Made by a program: the position numbers and the translations under genes
Part shown: piece by piece, positions 6,582 through 13,932 of the stretch
How the letters are laid out: the number at the start of each line of letters is the position of its first letter
Numbering within the stretch: position 1 is the stretch's first letter
NCBI GenBank assembly: GCA_964347035.1
Contig: CAYFXE010000059.1
Location: forward strand, 1-14,128
Direction of reading: 5' to 3'
DNA length: 14,128 nucleotides
Source of the DNA: CAYFXE01 sp964347035
GTDB taxonomy: Bacteria > Acidobacteriota > Aminicenantia > Aminicenantales > Aminicenantaceae
The notes under the pieces: model-generated
The model's database searches: none
Seen by the model: the letters and a program-made list of their open reading frames with translations, nothing else
Told to the model about the DNA's origin: nothing

Positions 6582-6935
6582 TTGAGAAAACAAGAAAAAG
6601 AACGTTACAAAAAGAAGCTTCTGACCAAGAAAGCAGAAATCGTCGAAACACTGAACGAAGTCCTCAATCAATCCAAAGAAGTAGAACCAGACGTTGTCCA
6701 GGATGCTGGCGATAAAGCCGAAACAGCTTACACCAAAGAGTTCCTTCTCAATCTATCAACTACAGAACGGAAACAGCTCTCTAAAATCGACGAAGCTCTG
6801 GGAAGAATCGAGGAATGCACCTATGGAACCTGCCAGATGTGTCATAAACAGATTAACAAAAAGAGACTGAATGCCGTTCCCTGGGCGCTTTACTGTATCC
6901 ACTGTCAGGAGAAAGCAGAGGAAGAATCGGCTTGA
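6582..6935 (+). CDS. DksA/TraR-type zinc-finger transcription regulator
   Basis: A 117-residue protein of the family that enters the RNA polymerase secondary channel. It has a predicted N-terminal coiled coil at about 1-75, with the acidic tip motif DxxDxA as DAGDKA (41-46). A C4 zinc finger follows: C84, C87, C105, C108, plus C79 just ahead. The C-terminal ALYCIHCQ segment is typical. It is shorter than E. coli DksA (151) and longer than TraR, like many stand-alone family members. The start is TTG at 6582, preceded by the G-rich GGGGGT (6571-6576); no better ATG is available. It sits 11 bases after rlmH and overlaps comF by 4 bases. Whether it works with ppGpp cannot be told from sequence. 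Confidence 0.9.
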   Translation: MRKQEKERYKKKLLTKKAEIVETLNEVLNQSKEVEPDVVQDAGDKAETAYTKEFLLNLSTTERKQLSKIDEALGRIEECTYGTCQMCHKQINKKRLNAVPWALYCIHCQEKAEEESA

Positions 6936-7675
6936 TTTTTTCTCTTAGAGATAAATTTTTAGCCTCCATCAAATTAGCTGAACTCATCTTCTTCCCCTCC
7001 TTTTGTGAAATCTGCTCATCAATTCTCGATTCTCCAGGTGAAAAAATTATCTGCCATGCTTGTCTGCGAAACATTAATCCCCGTCGGACAAGTTACTGTT
7101 CCCGCTGTGGTCGATTCTTCGATTCTCTGGGAGATCCCCATCTCTGTTCTGATTGTGCCCAGAAGCCACCTCCCTTTTCTACTCATCGCTCGTCTGGCCG
7201 TTATCAGGGAGTACTCAAGGATATCATTCTTCTGTTTAAATATCGCAAATTCAGCATATTAGGCAAGGAGTTAGCCCGTTTGGCCTATAAGACTCTTGGG
7301 GCAAAACGGGAATTATTCAGCGGCTTGGAGATCGTCGTTCCTGTTCCTCTCCACTCGAAAAAGAGAAAACAGAGAGGTTTTAATCAAGCGGAAATCATCG
7401 CTCGTGAAATAGCTAAACTGTTAAAGATTGACTATGAAAAAGATGCGCTGGTAAAAAAGAAAAACACACCTCCCCAGACATCCCTGATAGCAGAAGAGAG
7501 GAGACAGAACATAAAAGGTGCTTTCAGCCTTAAAAAGAGAGAAAAAATAGAAGGGAAAATCGTTCTCTTGGTTGACGATGTTTACACGACAGGTTCGACG
7601 CTGCGAGAATGCAGTCGAGTTCTCATCCAGGGAGGGGCGAAGGAGGTCAGAGCAATATCCCTGGCCCAGGCCTAA
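6932..7675 (+). CDS. comF: ComF family protein (phosphoribosyltransferase fold)
   Basis: A 247-residue ComF/GntX-type protein, linked in several species to DNA uptake and use of imported DNA. The N-terminal part has four Cys pairs forming zinc-ribbon-like sites (C25/C28, C41/C44, C56/C59, C72/C75). The C-terminal phosphoribosyltransferase domain has VPVPLHSKKRKQRGFNQAE (136-154) and the PRPP loop VLLVDDVYTTGST (211-223). The start TTG (6932) overlaps the preceding stop as TTGA, with GAGGAAG upstream, a tight coupling. Length is normal. No other competence gene is in the window, so a role in transformation is not shown. Confidence 0.92.
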   Translation: MIFSLRDKFLASIKLAELIFFPSFCEICSSILDSPGEKIICHACLRNINPRRTSYCSRCGRFFDSLGDPHLCSDCAQKPPPFSTHRSSGRYQGVLKDIILLFKYRKFSILGKELARLAYKTLGAKRELFSGLEIVVPVPLHSKKRKQRGFNQAEIIAREIAKLLKIDYEKDALVKKKNTPPQTSLIAEERRQNIKGAFSLKKREKIEGKIVLLVDDVYTTGSTLRECSRVLIQGGAKEVRAISLAQA

Positions 7676-7688
7676 TCTGATCAAAAAA

Positions 7689-7722
7689 AAAGCGCCCTGA
7701 GCGAAATGCTCAAAGGCGCTTT
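7689..7722. terminator. Bidirectional hairpin terminator between comF and hsp20
   Basis: AAAGCGCC (7689-7696) pairs with GGCGCTTT (7715-7722), and an inner TGAGC/GCTCA stem closes on GAAAT. On the minus strand the hairpin is followed by about nine U residues (from the A-run 7683-7691), a strong terminator for hsp20. On the plus strand the trailing TTTCTT is weaker but serves comF. Confidence 0.88.
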
Positions 7723-7745
7723 CTTAATCGCGTAAGATATTCTGT

Positions 7746-8225
7746 TTATTTCTTACTTTTTTTAGATGTTTTTGTGGTTTTGGCTTTGAGGACTTTTACT
7801 TTGCGCTGTTTCAGTTCACCTTTTTTAGGCATCGTGATTTTGAGGATTCCGTTCTCGTGTTCAGCTTCTATTTTATCCTGGTCGATATAATGTGGGAGGC
7901 TGAAGGAGCGGTAGAACGACCCGTAGGCTCTCTCGATCCTGTGAAAGTTTTCTTCCTTAGTCTCCTTCTCGAACTTTCTCTCTCCCTTCAGGGTGAGGGT
8001 GCTGTCCTCGATCTTGATCTCGATATCATTCTCGTCGATCCCGGGAATCTCAGCAGTCAAGATAAGCGCATTTTCGGTCTCGTAAATATCTACCGAGGGA
8101 GTCCAAGTGCTAGACACCATGTCTCTCTCTTCACCACGAGAAGTAAAAGTGTCCTCGAAAAGCCGGTTCATTTTTTCTCTCAGAGTGATCAAGTCTCTGA
8201 AAGGATCCCATCTGATAATCGCCAT
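7746..8225 (-). CDS. Small heat-shock protein, Hsp20 / alpha-crystallin family
   Basis: An ATP-independent holdase chaperone of 159 residues. The short N-terminal arm starts MAIIRWDPFRDL; the alpha-crystallin domain spans about 45-143 with the family pattern FSLPHYIDQDKIEAEHENGI and NGILKITMPK (125-134). VKV after it resembles the C-terminal I-x-I anchor. A Lys/Thr-rich tail ends the protein. The start ATG has a perfect AGGAGGT site 7 bases upstream. It has its own promoter and terminator, so it is transcribed alone. Heat induction is expected from the family, but no CIRCE or HAIR element is visible. Confidence 0.96.
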   Translation of the reverse strand: MAIIRWDPFRDLITLREKMNRLFEDTFTSRGEERDMVSSTWTPSVDIYETENALILTAEIPGIDENDIEIKIEDSTLTLKGERKFEKETKEENFHRIERAYGSFYRSFSLPHYIDQDKIEAEHENGILKITMPKKGELKQRKVKVLKAKTTKTSKKSKK

Positions 8226-8257
8226 TTGTTTTACCTCCTATATCTGAGTCCATATAT

Positions 8258-8286
8258 AATATAATATCTTAGTCAATATTTGTCAA
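8258..8286 (-). promoter_or_regulatory. Strong promoter of hsp20
   Basis: On the minus strand TTGACA (8286-8281) and TATATT (8263-8258, 5 of 6) are 17 bases apart, with an A/T-rich stretch upstream that could act as an UP element. A second TTGAC copy (TTGACT, 8276-8271) lies exactly one helical turn downstream, inside the spacer. Confidence 0.7.
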
Positions 8287-8354
8287 GTATTTTTTTAAAT
8301 TTTTTATTATATTGTTTTTATTAGAGTTAAACAAAATCCGATTAGCAGAAATAT

Positions 8355-8384
8355 CCACTGCAGCGACTGTTTTTACTGTAGTGG
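8355..8384. repeat. Hairpin between rsmI and hsp20
   Basis: CCACTGCAG (8355-8363) pairs with CTGTAGTGG (8376-8384), nine pairs with one G-U, around a 12-base loop. It lies 40 bases after the rsmI stop in the direction of transcription but lacks a U-run. It may be a weak or factor-dependent terminator, or an RNA-stability hairpin. Confidence 0.45.
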
Positions 8385-8423
8385 AATGCCTATCCTATAA
8401 GGTCAACAGGAATTTAACATCTT

Positions 8424-9161
8424 CTAGCTTCGTGTTTCGTGTCTTTTTGATTTCCTTGTGATTCCTTCGATGAGGATTGTGGTCTCTCCTTTTAATGTTT
8501 TTTTCTCGAGGATGTTCATCAATTCTGAAGGCGTTCCTCTCAGGAATTCTTCATGAATTTTCGTCATCTCCCGGGCGATGACAATCTGTCTTTCTCCCAG
8601 GATTTCCTCGACCAGATTTAGGAATGAGAAGAGTTTTCGGAGAGGAAGATAAAAAATGAGGGTTCCGGTTTCTTTTCTCAAGGAAAGCAATAATTTTTTT
8701 GTACCTTCCTTCTTCTGAGGGGGGAAGCCGATAAAAAGAAAACGGTGGGTAGGGAGCCCAGAAGCAGCCAGAGCAGAAGTCAGAGCCGAGGCTCCTGGTA
8801 TAGGAATTATCTTAATCCCGTCCTCTATGGCTTCTTTGACGAGCGGATAGCCTGGGTCAGATAGACCAGGAGTTCCTGCATCAGAGACAAGCGCCACGTC
8901 TTGTCCCTCGTTGAGCAGACGGATGATCTTGGGGATTTTATGTTTTTCTTTGGGTTGGTAGTAACTTATGAGTTTTTTCTTTAATGCGTATTTATTCAGG
9001 AGCTTTCTGGTTTGGCGGGTGTCTTCACAGGCAATCCAGGGCACTTCCCGAAGAATACGTAAAGCCCGGAATGACAAATCCTCAAGGTTTCCGATGGGAG
9101 TGGCGACAACATAGAGTCTTCCTTGAAGGGCATGCTCTCCGCCTTCCTCGTGGTTGAGCAT
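8424..9161 (-). CDS. rsmI: 16S rRNA (cytidine1402-2'-O)-methyltransferase RsmI
   Basis: Methylates the ribose of C1402 in the ribosomal P site using S-adenosylmethionine; a tetrapyrrole-methylase-fold enzyme. The 245-residue protein has the family start GRLYVVATPIGNLEDLS (14-30), then CEDTRQTRKLL (45-55), LVSDAGTPGLSDPG (91-104), IPGASALTSALAASGLP (121-137) and EEFLRGT (204-210). Its ATG lies 6 bases after the nadE stop, so it is the third gene of the glutaminase-nadE-rsmI operon. No strong Shine-Dalgarno precedes it, suggesting coupling with nadE. A short tail after about 233 is variable. Confidence 0.95.
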   Translation of the reverse strand: MLNHEEGGEHALQGRLYVVATPIGNLEDLSFRALRILREVPWIACEDTRQTRKLLNKYALKKKLISYYQPKEKHKIPKIIRLLNEGQDVALVSDAGTPGLSDPGYPLVKEAIEDGIKIIPIPGASALTSALAASGLPTHRFLFIGFPPQKKEGTKKLLLSLRKETGTLIFYLPLRKLFSFLNLVEEILGERQIVIAREMTKIHEEFLRGTPSELMNILEKKTLKGETTILIEGITRKSKRHETRS

Positions 9162-9167
9162 GTTTTT

Positions 9168-9980
9168 TTACTTATCCCAGTCATAGGGATAAAGGAAGTC
9201 GTGGCCAACCGTTCGTGACGATATCTTGGCAATAGGAGGAAGTTTCCTTTTGAACTCAGAATTTTTAATCAAGTTGATAAGTTTTTCCACGTCTGCCTTC
9301 TTAAAGCCTATACTGATCACGTCTTTCTTTGACTTTCGCAGATCGATAAGTTGATACAGAATTTTATCGATGGTTTCATAGGTGAGGCCAAGCTCTCCTT
9401 CATCTGTCTGGCCGGACCATAATCCTGCCGAAGGGATTTTTTCCCTTATTTTCTCGGGAATACCCAAATACTCGGCCAATTGACGGATCTGAGTCTTGTA
9501 GAGGTCGCCCAAGGGGTTGATACCACAGGCCATATCACCATGGATTGTTCCGTACCCGAGGAGAAGCTCGGTTTTGTTACTTGTTCCTAAAATCAAGGCT
9601 CTCTCCCGAGCAGAATAATCATAAAGGATGGACATCCTTTCCCTGGCCATTTTGTTCCCTTTTATGATGCGGTCGGAGAAGGGATATCTGGAGTAGTAGG
9701 CATCGACCATCGGCGAGATGTCGATAATTTCTGAACGGATGCCCAGAAACTTGGCAACCTTTAGAGCGTCTTTGATATCCGGCTCAAAGGATTTTCCATA
9801 AGGGAGGATAAGAGCTATGACATTGGCCGGTTTCAGGGCTTTTGTGGCTAGAAAGGCACAGACAGAGGAATCGAGGCCTCCTGAGAGTCCTAGAATTCCT
9901 GTTTTGAACCCGAACTTGGTAAGCTCTTCCTTGATAAAACTCGTCAGGATTTTTTCGACAAACGAACCGTTAATCTTCAT
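9168..9980 (-). CDS. nadE: NAD+ synthetase, synthetase-only form
   Basis: Amidates deamido-NAD to NAD using ATP and ammonia. The 270-residue protein contains only the synthetase domain: the PP-loop SGGLDSS (33-39), GTSNKTE (132-138), YGTIHGDM (143-150), the KTQIRQLA region (162-169) and PSAGLWSGQTDEGELG (183-198). The frame is open farther upstream, but that part overlaps the previous gene and is not NadE-like, so the start is ATG 9980. It overlaps the upstream nitrilase-fold gene by 11 bases, a tight coupling that points to that protein as ammonia supplier. It acts one step after NadD in the same pathway. Confidence 0.95.
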   Translation of the reverse strand: MKINGSFVEKILTSFIKEELTKFGFKTGILGLSGGLDSSVCAFLATKALKPANVIALILPYGKSFEPDIKDALKVAKFLGIRSEIIDISPMVDAYYSRYPFSDRIIKGNKMARERMSILYDYSARERALILGTSNKTELLLGYGTIHGDMACGINPLGDLYKTQIRQLAEYLGIPEKIREKIPSAGLWSGQTDEGELGLTYETIDKILYQLIDLRKSKKDVISIGFKKADVEKLINLIKNSEFKRKLPPIAKISSRTVGHDFLYPYDWDK

Positions 9981-10818
9981 AATTTCTGACAATCCTTTGG
10001 AGGGATTCGAGGATGATTTCAGGTTTCTCATCCCTCTTATAAGGCCATTTCTTCCGAGTCTCTCGGATCTCATCAAGGTTGAGGTCTTGAACAAGGAATT
10101 CTTCATCAAAGTAAGACGCTCGGCTCAAGAGTTGACCCATGGGGTTGAAGATAAAAGACCCTCCGGCAAAGTGTTTCCCATCTTCGAAGCCGACCCGGTT
10201 GCAATAAATCACGAAAGCTGATGAGAAACGGGAGATCGCCTCTCCCATAAGCTCCCAAATCCGGCTGGATGCGTAGGCATCCTTTTCGGAAAGCCCTCGG
10301 CCAGGGGCATTGCTGATGGCGATGATGATTTCAGACCCTCCGGCAAACAGGAGATAGCTCGCCCCGTAGTGGAGAAAGTCGTAGCAGATCATCATCCCGG
10401 TTTTTCCGAAAGGAGTATCGAAGGATTTAAAGTTTCTCCCCAGAGCAAAAGACTTCATCTCCTCGAACATGCCGTAGGTCGGGAGAAAGACTTTGCGGTG
10501 AATATGGAGAATTTTACCCCCAGAAAAATAGGCAGAAGAATTATGAAAAAGGCCTCTTTCCCGTTCATCCACAAAACCCACGACGAGAGAGACCTCTCGG
10601 CTTAAGGCCTTGAGCTCGGCGAAAAGGGGATCCTTTTCAGGATTCAGGGCCACCTCTTCGATCAGATCTTTCAAAGTGTAACCGGTTAAGCTGAGTTCTG
10701 GGAATACTAAAAGGTCGACCTTTTTCTTTTTGGCCTTCTCGATATACCGGAGATGTCGCTGGAAATTCTTCTTGACGTTTCCCAAAAAGGGAGAGAATTG
10801 AGCTAAAGCCACTTTCAT
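9970..10818 (-). CDS. Nitrilase-fold amidohydrolase, probable glutaminase partner of NadE
   Basis: A carbon-nitrogen hydrolase of 282 residues. The Glu-Lys-Cys triad is complete: E41 in FPELSLTGY, K109 in HRKVFLPTYGMFEE and C145 in MMICYDFLHYG. The start MKVALAQF (ATG 10818) fits the family, whose first strand begins at once; a TTG at 10854 would add 12 unrelated residues, and neither start has a clear ribosome site. In glutamine-dependent NAD synthetases this domain is fused ahead of NadE. Here it is a separate gene overlapping nadE by 11 bases, so glutamine hydrolysis feeding NadE is the likely job. Another amide substrate cannot be excluded, because the residues after the Cys (YDFLHYG) differ from the CEDxW seen in fused enzymes. 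Confidence 0.9.
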   Translation of the reverse strand: MKVALAQFSPFLGNVKKNFQRHLRYIEKAKKKKVDLLVFPELSLTGYTLKDLIEEVALNPEKDPLFAELKALSREVSLVVGFVDERERGLFHNSSAYFSGGKILHIHRKVFLPTYGMFEEMKSFALGRNFKSFDTPFGKTGMMICYDFLHYGASYLLFAGGSEIIIAISNAPGRGLSEKDAYASSRIWELMGEAISRFSSAFVIYCNRVGFEDGKHFAGGSFIFNPMGQLLSRASYFDEEFLVQDLNLDEIRETRKKWPYKRDEKPEIILESLQRIVRNYED

Positions 10819-10868
10819 GAACGAAAAATTAACATAATTTCTGAGCCTTTGCAATTCTGTTCGAGAGG

Positions 10869-10874
10869 ATTATA
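10869..10874 (-). promoter_or_regulatory. Candidate -10 box for the glutaminase-nadE-rsmI operon
   Basis: A perfect TATAAT reads on the minus strand about 50 bases before the glutaminase start, within the AT-rich intergenic region. No good -35 lies at 16-18 bases, so this is a partial promoter call only. Confidence 0.35.
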
Positions 10875-10887
10875 ATAAACTAACGGT

Positions 10888-10916
10888 TTGAAAATTTGTG
10901 TCTTTTTTAATATAAA
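10888..10916 (+). promoter_or_regulatory. Promoter of the PATAN-J-TPR gene
   Basis: TTGAAA (10888-10893, 5 of 6) and TATAAA (10911-10916, 5 of 6) are separated by 17 bases, predicting a leader of about 100 bases. It partly faces the candidate promoter of the divergent glutaminase operon. No clear regulatory fold was seen in the leader. Confidence 0.55.
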
Positions 10917-11026
10917 TAGAGACAAAAATAAAGAGAGGAAAAGCCTTTTAAGACTCTGATAAGGAAGAAAAGCCAGAAGGCGAATTTCGTCCTTTGAAAG
11001 AGTAAACGAGAGAGGCAAAAAAAAGA

Positions 11027-12498
11027 ATGGAACATATTGGTTTTTATTTGAAAGATATTTACTTTAATAAAAAGAGCGGACGCCTTGTTTTTCGTTATAA
11101 GGATATCCAGAAATACCTATTCTTCTTGGAGGGAACTCTCGTCTCTGCTAAGACAAACCAAGTTCAAGAGCTGTTTGGTCAGGTGTTGTTTCATTTGGGG
11201 AAAATTTCAGAGGAAGATTTTAATCGTTTGGACGAATACATCGTCCCAGGAAAAATGATAGGAGAAACCTTAATCAAGAAGGGCCTCATTACCCAGAAAG
11301 ATCTCCATGATGGAGTTATGTATCAGATGAGAGAAATCGCTTTGAATTTATTTCATCACTTCAAAGGAGAGATCAAACACCAGGAAATAGAGGATGTCCT
11401 CGAAGCTGATGTAGAAAGGGAGATCGATGTCGCGGCGTTGATCGAGGATGGGATTAGGCGGATGAAATATGATCCCTCCTTGAAAGAGTTCCTGAAAGGA
11501 AGAACACCAGTCCCAAAAAACAAGGAGTTTATCTTTCATCTGACAGGAGAGGAAAAAGATTTGTTAAAGCTGGTAAACGGCACCTCTTCAACCGATGACC
11601 TCCGCCGAGAATCTGATTTAAGCCTCGAATCTTATTGGAAAAGTTTATACCTCTTGTATTGCTTAGATTTAATTGATTTCGAAGGAGAGATAAAAGGGGA
11701 GAGAAGGATTGAGAAAGAAGAAGAGAAGAAAGAGGAAAGTGAGGTCGAAGATGTGGACAAAAGAATAGAGGAAGTCATGGCCTTAAGCGAGGGCATTGAT
11801 CGTATGGATTATTATCAGATTCTTGATGTGATCTCGTCTGCTTCTAAGGAAGAGATCAAAAAATCATACTTTTATCTAGCCCGTCGATATCATCCAGATA
11901 TTTTTGGTCAAGAACTTTCATCAGATGTGAGAGAAAAAATTGATGAGGTGTTTGCGGCGATCACGAAGGCTTATAACACACTCAGTGATGAGGCGAAAAG
12001 GACGGATTATGATTCCAAAAGAGAGACCATTTATCGAGAAGACAAGAAGGACATAGCTAAGACGGCCGAGACGAAATTTCGCCAAGCAAAGACTCTTTAT
12101 NNNNNNNNNNTTATGATAGGGGAATGTATGAGGATTCTGTGGTCCTTCTTGAGGAAGCGATTAGGTTGAGGCCGGAGAAAGCAAAATATTTCTTGCTCCT
12201 TGCTATGGCTGAGGCGAGGATACCAGCCTTCCACAAAAGAGCCGAGCAGAATTTTTTGCGCTCTATAAAGCTGGATTCTTGGAATCCGGAGGGCCATGTC
12301 GGCTTAGGTCTACTTTATAAAAACGAAGGCCTTTTGGTCAAAGCCAGAAAACAATTTGAAAGGGCGCTCAAAGTTGATCCCGAACATCCCATTGCCCTAA
12401 AAGAGATGAGCAGAACTGAAAAAAAAGAGAAAAAAAAGATGGATCTCAAGGACATCCTTTCTATGGACATTTTCGGGAAGAAGAAGAAGAAGAAATAA
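11027..12498 (+). CDS. DUF4388/PATAN-type protein with J domain and TPRs (interrupted by N-gap)
   Basis: Not a known named gene. The N-terminal region, about 1-125, resembles DUF4388/PATAN domains (SGRLVFRYKDIQKYLFFLEG, then GLITQKDLHDGVMYQ). A middle helical region runs to about 215, then a Glu/Lys-rich linker (220-250). A J domain at about 260-330 has the intact HPD (289-291), so it could stimulate an Hsp70 partner. C-terminal TPRs follow and the protein ends in a run of Lys. Ten Ns at 12101-12110 shift the frame, but the flanks share TTAT; collapsing them gives one frame of about 485 residues reading KTLYDRGMYE across the join. AGAGG (11010-11014) is upstream of the ATG. It is likely a cytoplasmic scaffold; partners are unknown. 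No DnaK or GrpE gene is in the window. Confidence 0.85.
12101..12110. other. Assembly gap (10 Ns)
   Basis: Ten undefined bases split the TPR part of the J-domain protein. The four bases before (12097-12100) and after (12111-12114) are both TTAT, and merging them restores the frame. The true gap length is therefore probably minus 4, not plus 10. Confidence 0.95.
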
Positions 12499-12510
12499 AT
12501 AACCAGCTAC

Positions 12511-12586
12511 TAAGTAACTCCACAACTCAGTAACTCAGTTAATTTATTTTAAATAATTTTATGAAAAATATCCTGAGTTACTAAGT
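12511..12586. repeat. Inverted and direct repeats of a TAACTCAG motif between convergent genes
   Basis: ACTCAGTAACTCAG (12525-12538) is the inverse of CTGAGTTACTAAGT (12573-12586) at 13 of 14 positions, around a 34-base AT-rich loop. A further related copy, TAAGTAACTC, is at 12511-12520. It separates the ends of the J-domain gene (plus) and ligA (minus), where a bidirectional terminator would be expected, but no U-run is attached. It may be a dispersed intergenic repeat. Confidence 0.6.
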
Positions 12587-12594
12587 CAAGGGCG

Positions 12595-13932
12595 TTATCT
12601 TCCGATAATTTTTAGGAATTCTTTCTCGTCGATCGGAGCAACGCCCAGCTCTCGAGCTCTGGAAAGCTTCAAGCCGGGAGATTCGCCGACGATGACATAA
12701 CTAGTTTTCCTGCTGACTGTGGAGGAGACTTTTCCTCCCATTTTTTCGATAATCTCTGAGGCCTCCTCGCGGCTCAGTGTTTCGAGTTTTCCCGTCAGAA
12801 CAAATGTCTGACCGGCTAATGGTTTTTCTCCTTCTTTTTCCTCCTCCGAGGGAAATGTCAGACCGGCCTCCTTCAGGTCGTGCAGGAGCGCAATGTTTTC
12901 TGGTTGTTTAAAGAAAAAAACAATGCTTTCCGCCACCTTGGGGCCGACATCTTCGACTTGGATGAGACTGTCATAAGAAGCCTGGGAAAGTCTATCCAGG
13001 CTTTTAAAATGTGAAGCCAAAATCTGACCTGTACGCTCTCCCACAAACCTGATTCCAAGGGCAAAAATCAGGCGGGAGAGGGTCCTTTTTTTAGATTTTT
13101 CAATCTCATCCAGAACATTCTGAGAACTCTTGGACCCCATTCTTTCCAGGTTTGCCAAATCTTCATGTTTAAGATGATAGATATCTGGAATATTCTTGAT
13201 TAATTTTTTCTCCAGCAGCTGATTGAGAAGAGCCTCTCCCAGGCCCTCGATATTCATAGCCCGGCGCGAAACAAAATGGAGAAGAGATTCCTTCAGTTTT
13301 GCCGGACAGGAAGGATTCGTGCAGCGGGAGATCGCCTCTCCATCGGGTTTGAACGTTGTGGAATCACATTCGGGACAGCGGCGAGGAAACTTGAATTCGA
13401 CTTCTTTGCCTGTACGCCTCTCTTTCATTACGGAGACGACCTTGGGAATGACATCTCCGCTCCTTTCGATAAGGACATAATCACCGACTCTGATATCTTT
13501 TCTTTTGATTTCGTCCTCGTTATGGAGGGTTGAGCGGCTGATGGTGATTCCCGATAGTTTCACTGGCTCGAGTATCGCCACAGGCGTTAAGGCACCCGTT
13601 CGTCCAATCTGGATGATGATGTCGTTTATCCGGGTCGTGGCTTGACGAGCTGGAAACTTAAAAGAGATGGCCCAACGTGGAAACTTTGCTGTCGTACCCA
13701 GCTCATTTCGCTGGACTGTCGAGTTGACCTTGACAACGATTCCATCGACGTCATAATCCAGGTTATCTCTCTTCTCCTTCCATTCTCCCCAGATAGAGAT
13801 GACTTCATCCAGAGAGGAGCAAAGATGGGAGTGGGGATTTGTCTTAAATCCCAAATCTTTAAGCGTATTCAGATTTTCCCATTGGCTCTCAAGCTCTGTC
13901 TCATTGATAAAAATCGAATACAGGAATAAATC
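12595..13932 (-). CDS. ligA: NAD-dependent DNA ligase, 5'-truncated at a chimeric junction
   Basis: LigA seals nicks in replication and repair with NAD as AMP donor. About 445 residues are recognisable, against about 670 in the family. In window order they hold nucleotidyltransferase motifs DVDGIVVKVN and FPRWAISFKFPA, the OB fold, the Cys4 zinc finger (CPEC then CTNPSC), helix-hairpin-helix repeats (for example GIRFVGERTG and VEDVGPKVAES) and a C-terminal BRCT domain (KPLAGQTFVLTGKL onward). The N-terminal NAD-binding Ia domain and the adenylated Lys of KxDG are absent, so this copy could not be a working ligase as written. LigA-like sequence begins at the codon ending at 13932 (DLFLYSIF); upstream DNA codes in another frame for an RND pump. 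The ATG at 14013 belongs to that foreign part and is not a real start. Confidence 0.9.
   Translation of the reverse strand, partial: DLFLYSIFINETELESQWENLNTLKDLGFKTNPHSHLCSSLDEVISIWGEWKEKRDNLDYDVDGIVVKVNSTVQRNELGTTAKFPRWAISFKFPARQATTRINDIIIQIGRTGALTPVAILEPVKLSGITISRSTLHNEDEIKRKDIRVGDYVLIERSGDVIPKVVSVMKERRTGKEVEFKFPRRCPECDSTTFKPDGEAISRCTNPSCPAKLKESLLHFVSRRAMNIEGLGEALLNQLLEKKLIKNIPDIYHLKHEDLANLERMGSKSSQNVLDEIEKSKKRTLSRLIFALGIRFVGERTGQILASHFKSLDRLSQASYDSLIQVEDVGPKVAESIVFFFKQPENIALLHDLKEAGLTFPSEEEKEGEKPLAGQTFVLTGKLETLSREEASEIIEKMGGKVSSTVSRKTSYVIVGESPGLKLSRARELGVAPIDEKEFLKIIGR

Noticed and set aside
8226..8423. A CIRCE or HAIR heat-shock operator upstream of hsp20.
   Set aside because: No TTAGCACTC/GAGTGCTAA or CTTGAGT/ACTCAAG pairs; CTTGAC...ACTAAG is only partly symmetric.
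9981..10109. An upstream extension of nadE by 43 residues (ATG 10109).
   Set aside because: This part overlaps the C-terminal coding region of the glutaminase gene in another frame and is not NadE-like; homology begins at ATG 9980.
10819..10854. A TTG start for the nitrilase-fold gene at 10854.
   Set aside because: It would add 12 residues before the first conserved beta strand and has no ribosome site.
12505..12590. Transposon ends or a CRISPR unit.
   Set aside because: No transposase frame, target duplication or regularly spaced repeat-spacer units; only three short related copies.
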